A DNA stretch of 35,790 nt, taken from NCBI GenBank assembly GCA_016202605.1, contig JACQOJ010000135.1, positions 1-35,790 of the forward strand, in the 5' to 3' direction. The position numbers were made by a program, and so were the translations under genes. Below, piece by piece: positions 9,636 through 16,201 of the stretch. The stretch's first letter is position 1. Each line of letters starts with the position of its first letter. The stretch comes from Betaproteobacteria bacterium. Lineage in GTDB: Bacteria > Pseudomonadota > Gammaproteobacteria > Burkholderiales > SG8-41. The notes beneath the pieces were generated by a model, which ran no database searches, had not been told where the DNA came from, and saw only the letters and a program-made list of their open reading frames with translations.

Positions 9636-9797
9636 GGGCTTTGGTGTGCTCCACCCCAACTCGTGCAACAGCCGTCCCCCATGACCAACGTGATAGCGTA
9701 CCCCGAAGTGCCGCTCAATCAACTCGGCCACGCGCGGGCAGGTCCAAAGCTCGGTGTGTAAGCCGGCGGGCTGCAGACTTCCGATATGGAGCGGATT
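9636..9797 (-). pseudogene. IS630-family transposase N-terminal remnant
   Basis: Translated on the minus strand from a stop at 9798-9800, the stretch reads GLHTELWTCPRVAELIERHF then GVRYHVGHGGRLLHELGW and STPKPA. This is the winged-helix DNA-binding part typical of IS630/Tc1-like transposases. After the STPKPA motif the similarity ends near 9636 and no DDE catalytic domain follows, so only about 50 codons survive. No terminal inverted repeats or TA target duplication could be assigned. It runs in the same direction as rimP and reaches nearly to the rimP promoter. Confidence 0.75.
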
Positions 9798-9800
9798 TTA

Positions 9801-10055
9801 CACGGCCTGACTAACCGACCCAATTTCCGCCTGCGTCGGACGGACTGCGGACCGCCGGGCGCTAGCCTTGCACTGCGACGCGGCGGTGCGGGTGCCCAGG
9901 TTGCGGCCGCGGTTGATGTGGTCGTCGATTTCCGCCGCGGGGAACTCCCCGTAGCGGAGCAGTTTCGACCCGTACAGCATGCCGGCGACCTGCATCTTGC
10001 CCTCCCCGATGGCGTTATCCGGTCGGGCCGCACGGTTGCGCAAAGGCCCCCGCGA
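9801..10055. other. Unassigned region between the IS remnant and the E1 alpha gene
   Basis: About 255 bp with no gene I can support. Both strands stay open for about 110 codons, as expected by chance at this base composition. The minus-strand frame contains a segment MLYGSKLLRYGEFPAAEI that looks protein-like but matches no family I recognise, so a decayed gene is possible. Confidence 0.4.
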
Positions 10056-10082
10056 GTGACAACCACAATCCGGACCTATAAT
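10056..10082 (+). promoter_or_regulatory. Possible promoter of the 2-oxoacid dehydrogenase cluster
   Basis: A perfect TATAAT lies at 10077-10082. The best upstream -35 candidate is GTGACA (10056-10061), with a short 15-bp spacer. Transcription would start near 10089, about 110 nt before the GTG of the E1 alpha gene. The -10 is convincing, the -35 is not. Confidence 0.4.
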
Positions 10083-10201
10083 CTGCTCCATTTCGTCGAT
10101 TTTCGAGGCATTGGACGGTTTGCATCCCAAATTGAGGCCTGCAGCCAGCCGCTCGCCGAACGGCGGTAGAATTCGGCTGCCCCCGAAAGAATCATGACAT
10201 C

Positions 10202-11263
10202 GTGACCGTCATTGCCCGCTTCGAAGTTCGCCATTCGCAGTTTCTTGACGAGCACGGTGAGATCGCGGCGCCGCTGCCGGAGTTCGCGCGCGACCCGCAG
10301 AATTTGATCGCGCTCTATCGCTGGATGGTGCTGATGCGCGCCTACGACGCCAAGGCCATTGCGCTTCAGCGCACCGGGCAGCTCGGTACCTTCGCGTCGC
10401 TGCTCGGCCAGGAAGCCGTCAACGCCGGCGTGGGCAGCGCGATGGCGGAAGACGACGTGTTCCTCATGACCTACCGCGAAAACGGCGTGCAGATGATGCG
10501 CGGGGTCACGATAAAAGAGCTCTTTCTGTATTGGGGCGGCGACGAGCGCGGCAGCGCCTTTTTGACGCCGCGCCGGGATTTTCCGATCTGCATCACGATT
10601 GCCGCCCACGTGACGCATGCTGTGGGCGCCGCTTACGCGATGAAACTGCGCCGGGAGCCGCGCGTCGCGGTCTGCGCGCTGGGAGACGGCGCGACTTCCA
10701 AAGGCGATTTCCATGAAGGCCTGAACGCCGCCGGCGCGTGGACGCTTCCCGTGGTGTTCGTCGTGACCAACAACCAGTGGGCGATCTCGGTGCCGCGCGG
10801 CACGCAGAGCGCCGCGCGGACCCTGGCGCAGAAGGCGATCGCCGCCGGAATCGAGGGCCTGCAAGTGGACGGCAACGACGTGATCGCGGTGCGGCACGCC
10901 ATGGATCAGGCGCTCGCCAAAGCGCGCGGCGGTGGCGGGCCGACGCTGATCGAGGCGCTGACGTATCGTCTTTCAGATCACACCACCGCCGACGACGCCA
11001 CGCGCTACCGGAATCCGGACGAAGTAGCCGAAGCCTGGAAAAACGAACCGCTTCAGCGGCTGCGCACGCACCTCACCGCGTGCGGCGCATGGGACAAGGG
11101 AAAGGAAGACGCGCTGCTCAAGCACTGCAACGAGAAGGTGCAGGCTGCCGCGCAAGCCTACCTCGATATTCCCGCGCCCGCGCCGGAACAGATCTTCGAC
11201 CACCTTTACGCAACGCTTCCGGCCGCGCTCCAGAAACAGCGCGCGGAGGCGTTGGGTGAGTAA
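10202..11263 (+). CDS. pdhA: 2-oxoacid (pyruvate-type) dehydrogenase E1 component, alpha subunit
   Basis: E1 alpha binds thiamine diphosphate and, with E1 beta, decarboxylates a 2-oxoacid and passes the acyl group to lipoyl-E2. The 353-residue protein has the ThDP/Mg motif GDG (about 161-163) followed by NN (190-191), and the phosphorylation-loop-like region YRLSDHTTADDATRYR. YRWMVLMRAYD near the N-terminus and GTFASLLGQEA are typical of the heterotetrameric E1 type, not the single-chain AceE of gammaproteobacteria. The GTG at 10202 is the first codon of the open frame; no strong ribosome binding site is visible. Substrate cannot be decided from motifs: pyruvate, branched-chain 2-oxoacid or acetoin enzymes share them. 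The beta gene follows 148 bp later. Confidence 0.85.
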   Translation: MTVIARFEVRHSQFLDEHGEIAAPLPEFARDPQNLIALYRWMVLMRAYDAKAIALQRTGQLGTFASLLGQEAVNAGVGSAMAEDDVFLMTYRENGVQMMRGVTIKELFLYWGGDERGSAFLTPRRDFPICITIAAHVTHAVGAAYAMKLRREPRVAVCALGDGATSKGDFHEGLNAAGAWTLPVVFVVTNNQWAISVPRGTQSAARTLAQKAIAAGIEGLQVDGNDVIAVRHAMDQALAKARGGGGPTLIEALTYRLSDHTTADDATRYRNPDEVAEAWKNEPLQRLRTHLTACGAWDKGKEDALLKHCNEKVQAAAQAYLDIPAPAPEQIFDHLYATLPAALQKQRAEALGE

Positions 11264-11267
11264 CGAC

Positions 11268-11402
11268 AATGGCCAGGATTTACAGGATTATGGAAGCTCG
11301 ACTCAAGACACCCCTATCGGACGCTGGTCTTCGCCAAAGTGACGACGCGGTTTCGGACAAACCGTCGATCATGTGAATCCTGGTGATCCTGTCTATTGAA
11401 TT
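11268..11402. repeat. CAGGATT-arm inverted repeat element between E1 alpha and E1 beta
   Basis: The 148-bp gap between the two E1 subunit genes is bounded by inverted arms: AATGGCCAGGATTTACAGGA at 11269-11288 and GAATCCTGGTGATCCTGTCT ending about 11395, followed by ATTGAA. A similar element of about 136 bp, with matching arms and a shared GATCATGTG core, lies between leuC and leuD at 20694-20830. No frame or RNA gene was recognised inside. It separates two genes whose products form one tetramer. Confidence 0.75.
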
Positions 11403-11411
11403 TCACGGTTC

Positions 11412-12392
11412 ATGGCGCAGATCACGCTGGTTGAAGCAGTCAATCTCGCGCTGAAGCGCGAGATGGGGAACGATCCGTCGGTCGTGGTCCTGGGCCAGGA
11501 CGTGGGAATCGACGGGGGCGTATTCCGCGCCACGCTCGGCCTGATCGAGCGCTTCGGCCGCGAGCGCGTGATCGACACCCCGCTCGCCGAAGCCCTCATC
11601 GCCGGCATGTCGATCGGCATGGCGGTCGAGGGACTCAAGCCCGTGGCGGAAATCCAGTTTGCCGGCTTCGCCTACACCACGCTTGACCAGATGCTCAACC
11701 ATGCCGGGCGCATGCGCCACCGCACGCAGGGCCGGCTTTCCTGCCCGATGGTGCTGCGCACCCCGTGCGGCGCCGGCATCCACGCGCCGGAGCATCACTC
11801 CGAAAGCCCGGAGGCGATGTTCGCGCAGATCCCCGGCATTCGCGTGGTCTACCCGTCCTCGCCGCGCCGGGCCTACGGCCTGCTGCTCGCGGCGATCCGC
11901 GATCCCGATCCCGTGGTGTTCCTTGAGCCCACGCGGCTTTATCGGCTGTTCAAGGAAGAAGTGGAGGACGACGGAAACGCCTTCGCGCTCGACACCTGTT
12001 TCACCGTGCGCGACGGCACCGACGTTACGCTGGTATCGTGGGGCGCGATGGTGCATGATACCCTCGCGGCGGCGGACGATCTCATCGAACAGGGCATCGC
12101 AGCCGAAGTGATCGATGTTGCGACCCTGAAGCCCCTCGACATGGACACGATCCTCGCTTCCGTCGCCAGGACCGGCCGCTGCGTGATCGTGAGCGAGGCC
12201 GCGCGTACCTGCAGCTTCGCTTCGGAAATCGCCGCCAGCCTCGCGGAGGAAGGCCTCCTCACCCTGCTCGCCCCGGTCCAGCGCATCACCGGCTACGACG
12301 TGGTCGTGCCCCTTCCCCGCCTCGAAAAGCACTACCTGCCGAGCAAGCGGCGCATCATCGGTGCAGCGAAAAAGGCGCTCGAATTCTCTTGA
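11412..12392 (+). CDS. pdhB: 2-oxoacid (pyruvate-type) dehydrogenase E1 component, beta subunit
   Basis: E1 beta completes the ThDP site of the heterotetrameric E1. The 326-residue length is standard. Family motifs in order: ITLVEAVNLALKREM at the start, VVVLGQDVGIDGGVFRAT (about 24-41), the ThDP-contacting region DTPLAEALIAGMSIGMA, EIQFAGF, the APEHHSESPEAMFAQIPG segment, and the C-terminal DVATLKPLD and RITGYDV motifs typical of the transketolase C-terminal domain. The ATG at 11412 lies just after a repeat arm and lacks a clear Shine-Dalgarno. It is on the same strand as E1 alpha, so they are probably cotranscribed through the repeat. Confidence 0.87.
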   Translation: MAQITLVEAVNLALKREMGNDPSVVVLGQDVGIDGGVFRATLGLIERFGRERVIDTPLAEALIAGMSIGMAVEGLKPVAEIQFAGFAYTTLDQMLNHAGRMRHRTQGRLSCPMVLRTPCGAGIHAPEHHSESPEAMFAQIPGIRVVYPSSPRRAYGLLLAAIRDPDPVVFLEPTRLYRLFKEEVEDDGNAFALDTCFTVRDGTDVTLVSWGAMVHDTLAAADDLIEQGIAAEVIDVATLKPLDMDTILASVARTGRCVIVSEAARTCSFASEIAASLAEEGLLTLLAPVQRITGYDVVVPLPRLEKHYLPSKRRIIGAAKKALEFS

Positions 12393-12408
12393 TCTCATCG
12401 CTGTACCT

Positions 12409-12459
12409 GTCATTCTCGCTCCCGATTGAAACATTCGAGGGCAGGCTCCGGCGGGAATC
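12409..12459. repeat. GTCATTCCCG-family palindromic repeat, long-loop variant
   Basis: Read on the minus strand, ATTCCCGCCGGAGCCTGCCC and TCGAATG lead to a closing arm with CGAGAATGAC. Copies at 18392-18445 and 19721-19775 carry the same GGAGCCTGC...CGAATG insert between the ATGCCCGC and GGGCAT arms. It lies right after the E1 beta stop and is noncoding. Confidence 0.65.
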
Positions 12460-12674
12460 TGCATGGCGGGGCAACGCACCTGAACCGCCGCCGCCGTCTT
12501 GAAGATGGCAGCCTGTTTCGATATTCCTGCGCGCTGGTGCCGGATATCTACCCCATGGCCCTCGTGGCGCCCTTCGCAAAAGCGTGTTACCGGGACCTGA
12601 TGAATGAGGTTCGAAGCCCTCCTCGCATGAGAAAGCTTCGGGTGACGAAATGGTTGAGCTCAGGTACTGAGCCC

Positions 12675-12719
12675 CGCCCTTCGGCGGACGCGCCGCAAGT
12701 GGTGCGCCGCTGAAGGGCG
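12675..12719. repeat. Strong imperfect inverted repeat upstream of the antitoxin gene
   Basis: CGCCCTTCGGCGGACGCGCC (12675-12694) pairs with 12701-12719 through about 18 positions, with two G-T pairs and one bulge, leaving a 6-nt loop. No T-run follows on either strand, so a simple terminator is unlikely. It resembles a REP-type extragenic palindrome. The rest of the 385-bp gap between E1 beta and the antitoxin holds one dispersed repeat and no gene I can support. Confidence 0.6.
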
Positions 12720-12777
12720 GCGCAGTTAGCCAGCAGAATATGCGAGGTGCTAAACTTTTAACGCGGAGGTTACGGTC

Positions 12778-12978
12778 ATGAACAAAGTCGAGTCGAACGA
12801 AGAGCAGTTCAAGGCGTTATCGGCGGACGAACTGGCGCAGGTTCGGGCGTGGTTTTTCGAATTCGACTGGGCGCTGTGGGATCAGCAGCTTGAACGCGAT
12901 GTTTCTGGCGGAAAACTCGATGCGTTGGCCGAGAAGGCGCTTCGGGACCACGCGGCCGGAAAGACGGCACCTCTTTGA
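12778..12978 (+). CDS. Small antitoxin-like protein of a type II toxin-antitoxin pair
   Basis: A 66-residue acidic protein (MNKVESNEEQFKALSADELA...) with the predicted helical segment LAQVRAWFFEFDWALWDQQLERDVSGGKLDALAEKALRD cut into two amphipathic parts. It starts with ATG after a clean GGAGG at about 12764. Proteins of this kind precede ParE/RelE-like toxins, and here the next frame, which overlaps its stop codon, encodes just such a protein with a nonsense codon. I infer the antitoxin role from that context and the shape of the protein; no DNA-binding motif is evident. The frame itself is intact. Confidence 0.65.
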   Translation: MNKVESNEEQFKALSADELAQVRAWFFEFDWALWDQQLERDVSGGKLDALAEKALRDHAAGKTAPL

Positions 12979-13229
12979 AGCATCATGCGTCCCCGGACTT
13001 CTGGATCTGTTACCGGTCCTTGCCGGAGGACGTCCGGAAAGTCGCGGATCAAGCCTACGAACATCTCAAGCAGGATCCAAAGTAACCATCGCTTGATTTC
13101 AAGAAAGTGGATCGCTTCGGGTCCGCGCGCGTGGGACACAGCTATCGCGCATTGGCGGCGGAAGGCGCTGACGGTCTCGTGTGGTTCCGGATCGGCATCC
13201 ACGCCGACTACGACAAGCTGCTCGGATGA
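12975..13229 (+). pseudogene. ParE/RelE-like toxin broken by an in-frame TAA
   Basis: From a TTG at 12975 that overlaps the antitoxin stop, the frame reads LKHHASPDFWICYRSLPEDV then RKVADQAYEHLKQDPK, reaches TAA at 13083-13085, and continues in the same frame as PSLDFKKVDRFGSARVGHSY then RALAAEGADGLVWFRIGIHA and DYDKLLG to TGA at 13227. The two halves together form one 84-codon protein of the plasmid-stabilisation/RelE-like type, whose family members usually read DPxHPSLxFKKV across the break. No frameshift is needed. The toxin is therefore probably inactivated by a single substitution, while the antitoxin-like gene remains open. Confidence 0.8.
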
Positions 13230-13231
13230 CC

Positions 13232-13293
13232 CCGCATAAACCCCGACCCTCGCCAGCTTCGCTCCGCTTTCGCACTGCGGGCGGGTTATGCGG
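13232..13293. repeat. Inverted repeat after the toxin remnant
   Basis: CCGCATAA (13232-13239) is repeated in inverse as TTATGCGG (13286-13293), with further matching C and G runs just inside. The unit is about 62 bp and begins 3 bp after the toxin stop codon. It may act as a terminator separating the toxin-antitoxin unit from the MmgE/PrpD gene, or be a small palindromic element. No T-run is present. Confidence 0.5.
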
Positions 13294-13440
13294 ACCATCA
13301 GGCGGCTATGGAAAAGCGGGAAGTATTCTCCCGCGCTATCGTTCCGGATACGGTTGATCGAGGCCTGCTGCGGAGTTCACCGCGAGATCGAAGTCGGAGC
13401 AACGATGAACTACCGCTTTGAATGCGGAAGGAGGGTTTAA

Positions 13441-14808
13441 ATGTCTGCGGCTGATATTACCGGCCGGTTGGCGCAGTACATGGTCAAGGCGCGGGAGCGG
13501 GCTCTCGCGCCGAACGTGGTGCACGAGGCCAAGCATCGCATCCTGGACACGCTGGCCGCGATGGTGTCGGGAGCGCATCTCAAGCCCGGAGAGATGGCGA
13601 TCCGCTACGCGCGCACGCAGGGCGGGGCCGCGGAAGCAACCGTTGTCACCACCGATATCAGGACTTCGGCGGTAAACGCCGCGCTCGCCAACGCGATGTT
13701 CGCCCACGCCGATGAGACCGACGATTTCCATCCGGCGACGAAGGCGCACCCCGGCTGTGCCGTCGTGCCCGCAGCCCTCGCCATGGCGGAGCGCGAGGGC
13801 AGTTCGGGTGCAGAGCTGATCGCCGCGGTCACGCTGGGCTACGACCTGTGCTGTCGTTTTCTCCTGGCGCTCGGCGCAGACCTGGTGCGCGCCACCCACC
13901 GCAGTGCCGAGGGCGTGAGTTCCACGCTGGGCAGCGTGGGCGCCGCAGCCTCGTTAGCCGGGCTGGATGAGAAGGGGATGCGCTACGCGCTTTCGTACGC
14001 CGCCCAGCAGGTATCGGGCGTATGGAGCTGGGTCCGCGATGCCGAGCATGTCGAAAAGGCCTTCGACTTCTCCGGCATGGGCGCCCGCAACGGCGTCACT
14101 GCGGCCATCATGGCCCAAATCGGATTTACCGGCGTATGGGACGTGTTCGATGGCGAGCACAACGCGCTCATGGCTCTGTCCGCCGACCCGAAGCCGGAGG
14201 AAATGGTAGCGGACTTGGGCAGCCGCTATTTCGTCATGGAAACCGCCATCAAGCCCTTCTCCGTCGGCTATCCGATCCAGGCCCCCTTGGACGCGTTCCT
14301 CAGGCTCCATCGCGAGCATGGGCTGAGCGTGGACAACGTGGAGCGAATCGTCGTGAGGCTTCCGGAGGACGGCGCCCGCATCGTCAATGATCGTTCCATG
14401 CCGGATGTCAACTGCCAGCACATCATCGCCCTCGCCCTGGTGAAAGGCACCGTCTCGTTCGAGGACAGCCATTCCTATGAGCGGATGGCGGATCCGAAAG
14501 TGCGCGCCGCGAAAGAGCACGTGCAGCTCATCGCCGATCCAGCGCTCATGGATCCCGCCGCGCCGCGAAGCGGTCGGGTGGAGGTGACGTTCCGGGATGG
14601 CCGTACCGTGAGCCATTTCACACGCCACGCCCCGGGCACGCAGGAAAATCCGCTGGATACGGAGGGAGTGAACGCAAAGGCGCGGCTCCTGATGGAGCCG
14701 GCGCTCGGTGCGGCGCAGACAGAGGAAATCATCCGCCGGGTGAATGCCCTCGAGGACGTGGGCAATATGCGTGAGTTGCGTCCTTTCCTGGCACGGGAGG
14801 GTCATTAG
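13441..14808 (+). CDS. MmgE/PrpD family protein (2-methylcitrate dehydratase-like)
   Basis: The family includes 2-methylcitrate dehydratase PrpD and cis-aconitate decarboxylase; many members have unknown substrates. The 455-residue product matches the family length and has recognisable blocks: the N-terminal helical half with HRILDTLAAMVSG and the HADETDDFHPATKAHPG motif (about 88-105), which carries conserved histidines and aspartates of the family, then the C-terminal alpha/beta domain with IKPFSVGYPIQAPLDAFL. It starts with ATG after a strong GGAGGG. It lies between E1 beta and E2 on the same strand, an unusual place. It is not a standard prp locus: no prpB or prpC is nearby. The dehydratase role is inferred from family only. 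Confidence 0.85.
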   Translation: MSAADITGRLAQYMVKARERALAPNVVHEAKHRILDTLAAMVSGAHLKPGEMAIRYARTQGGAAEATVVTTDIRTSAVNAALANAMFAHADETDDFHPATKAHPGCAVVPAALAMAEREGSSGAELIAAVTLGYDLCCRFLLALGADLVRATHRSAEGVSSTLGSVGAAASLAGLDEKGMRYALSYAAQQVSGVWSWVRDAEHVEKAFDFSGMGARNGVTAAIMAQIGFTGVWDVFDGEHNALMALSADPKPEEMVADLGSRYFVMETAIKPFSVGYPIQAPLDAFLRLHREHGLSVDNVERIVVRLPEDGARIVNDRSMPDVNCQHIIALALVKGTVSFEDSHSYERMADPKVRAAKEHVQLIADPALMDPAAPRSGRVEVTFRDGRTVSHFTRHAPGTQENPLDTEGVNAKARLLMEPALGAAQTEEIIRRVNALEDVGNMRELRPFLAREGH

Positions 14809-14873
14809 CGTCAGGCACCAGGTGGTCAGCGCGCTCCCACTAAGGTCAAGCACTACGACTACGGCGAAAGTTC

Positions 14874-15977
14874 ATGAAAATCTTCAAGCTCCCCGACCTG
14901 GGTGAAGGGCTCCAGGAAGCCGAGATCGTCAAGTGGCATGTCGCCGTCGGCGATGAGGTCAAGGCAGACCAGTTCATGGTTGCGGTGGAAACCGCCAAAG
15001 CAATCGTCGATATTCCCGCGCCCTACGCCGGCAAGATAGCCAAACTCTACGGCAATCCCGGGGACATCGCCCATATCGGCGCGCCGCTCGTCGCCTTCGA
15101 AGGCGAAGGCGATGCACCCGACGCCGGAACCGTGGTGGGCAGGGTGGAGGTCGGAGAGAAGGTCGTTTCCGAAGCGCCCGCGGCCGCCGCTCCCCTTTCC
15201 GCCGGCATCAAGACCACGCCGGCGGTGCGCGCTCTTGCCCGCAAGCTCAACGTCGACCTGGCAATGGTCACGCCGACGGGCGCGCAGGGCATGATCACCA
15301 CCAACGACGTGCAGCGTGCGGCGCGCATCCTGGCCGAGGCGGGCCCCATGGAAGCGCTGCGCGGGGTGCGGCGGGCGATGGCGCAAAACATGGAGCTCGC
15401 CAACGCCGAGGTCGCTTCCGCCACCATCATGGACGATGCCGACATCGATGTCTGGGACGAGCGCGCGTATGTCATCCTGCGCCTGCTGCGTGCGCTGGTC
15501 GCCGGGTGCCGCGCCGAGCCCGCGCTCAATGCCTGGTACGACAGCGAGAAACCCGGACGCTGGATATTGAACAAGGTCGACGTCGGCATCGCGGTAGACA
15601 CGCCCGACGGACTTCTCGTTCCGGTGCTGCGCAATGTCGAGAGCCGTGATCCCGAGGATCTGAAACGCGGGCTCGAGAGGCTCGTGGCCGACGCCCGCGC
15701 GCGCAAAGTGCCGCCCGAGGAACTCCGCGGCAACACCATCACGCTCTCCAACTACGGCTCGATCGCCGGCCGCTATGCCTCCCCCGTCGTGCTGCCGCCC
15801 ACCGTGGCGATCCTGGGCGCGGGACGGATCATGAAGCAGGTCGTGGTCTGCGACGACCGGCCGGTTGTGCACCGCGTGCTGCCGCTTTCCCTGACGTTCG
15901 ACCACCGCGTGGTGACCGGCGGCGAGGCGGGACGGTTTCTTAACGCCGTGATCTTGGATCTCCAGCGCGCCGACTAG
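14874..15977 (+). CDS. pdhC: Dihydrolipoamide acyltransferase (E2) of the 2-oxoacid dehydrogenase complex
   Basis: E2 carries the lipoyl arm and transfers acyl groups to CoA. The 367-residue chain has one N-terminal lipoyl domain (about 1-76) with the modified lysine in VETAKAIVDIP (K42), a short linker, a peripheral-subunit-binding domain with TPAVRALARKLNVDL (about 119-153), and a catalytic domain ending LTFDHRVVTGG. The usual active-site motif is HRxxDG; here the histidine (about 344) is kept but the aspartate is threonine (about 348). The catalytic domain is also short for the family. No E3 gene is in the window. The ATG at 14874 has a weak GGCGA upstream. Confidence 0.85.
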   Translation: MKIFKLPDLGEGLQEAEIVKWHVAVGDEVKADQFMVAVETAKAIVDIPAPYAGKIAKLYGNPGDIAHIGAPLVAFEGEGDAPDAGTVVGRVEVGEKVVSEAPAAAAPLSAGIKTTPAVRALARKLNVDLAMVTPTGAQGMITTNDVQRAARILAEAGPMEALRGVRRAMAQNMELANAEVASATIMDDADIDVWDERAYVILRLLRALVAGCRAEPALNAWYDSEKPGRWILNKVDVGIAVDTPDGLLVPVLRNVESRDPEDLKRGLERLVADARARKVPPEELRGNTITLSNYGSIAGRYASPVVLPPTVAILGAGRIMKQVVVCDDRPVVHRVLPLSLTFDHRVVTGGEAGRFLNAVILDLQRAD

Positions 15978-15990
15978 ACTAGAGTTACTG

Positions 15991-16063
15991 TGTCATGCCC
16001 GCGTAGGCGGGCATCCAATTTATCGTGGTTTAAATGAGATTCCCGACTCCTCGAGAATGACAA
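15991..16063. repeat. GTCATTCCCG-family palindromic repeat
   Basis: The element opens with GTCATGCCCGCG...CGGGCAT (hairpin 15994-16013), continues CCAATT, and closes with GATTCCCGACTCCTCGAGAATGAC. The ends are GTCAT and ATGAC in inverse orientation. It lies between convergent pdhC and the MBL-rhodanese gene. The full family is described under the copy at 18291-18361. Confidence 0.75.
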
Positions 16064-16085
16064 TTCGCCTCGCTATGGGCCACCT

Positions 16086-16199
16086 TTACAAGTGTTTTTC
16101 TAAGGAGAGCGACTCGAAGCGCACGCCGAGCCCCCGGCCGTAGCGAAATGCGCGCATCAGCTCATCGCGCGTGATGCGGCGCGTGAGCGCGCGATACCC
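16086..16199 (-). other. Short unassigned open fragment after the MBL-rhodanese gene
   Basis: On the minus strand, in a different frame from the MBL-rhodanese gene and just past its stop, 37 codons read GYRALTRRITRDELMRAFRY and GRGLGVRFESLSLEKHL before TAA. There is no start codon or ribosome binding site. The composition looks protein-like and it may be the tail of a lost gene, but no family was recognised. Confidence 0.25.
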
Positions 16200-16201
16200 C
16201 T

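Noticed and set aside
9801-10130. Minus-strand open frame of 110 codons upstream of rimP
   Set aside because: No family, no ribosome binding site, both strands equally open. Kept only as an unassigned region.
13083-13085. Programmed readthrough or recoding of the toxin TAA
   Set aside because: No stem-loop, SECIS-like or other recoding signal is visible, TAA is the least readthrough-prone stop, and a simple nonsense mutation explains it.
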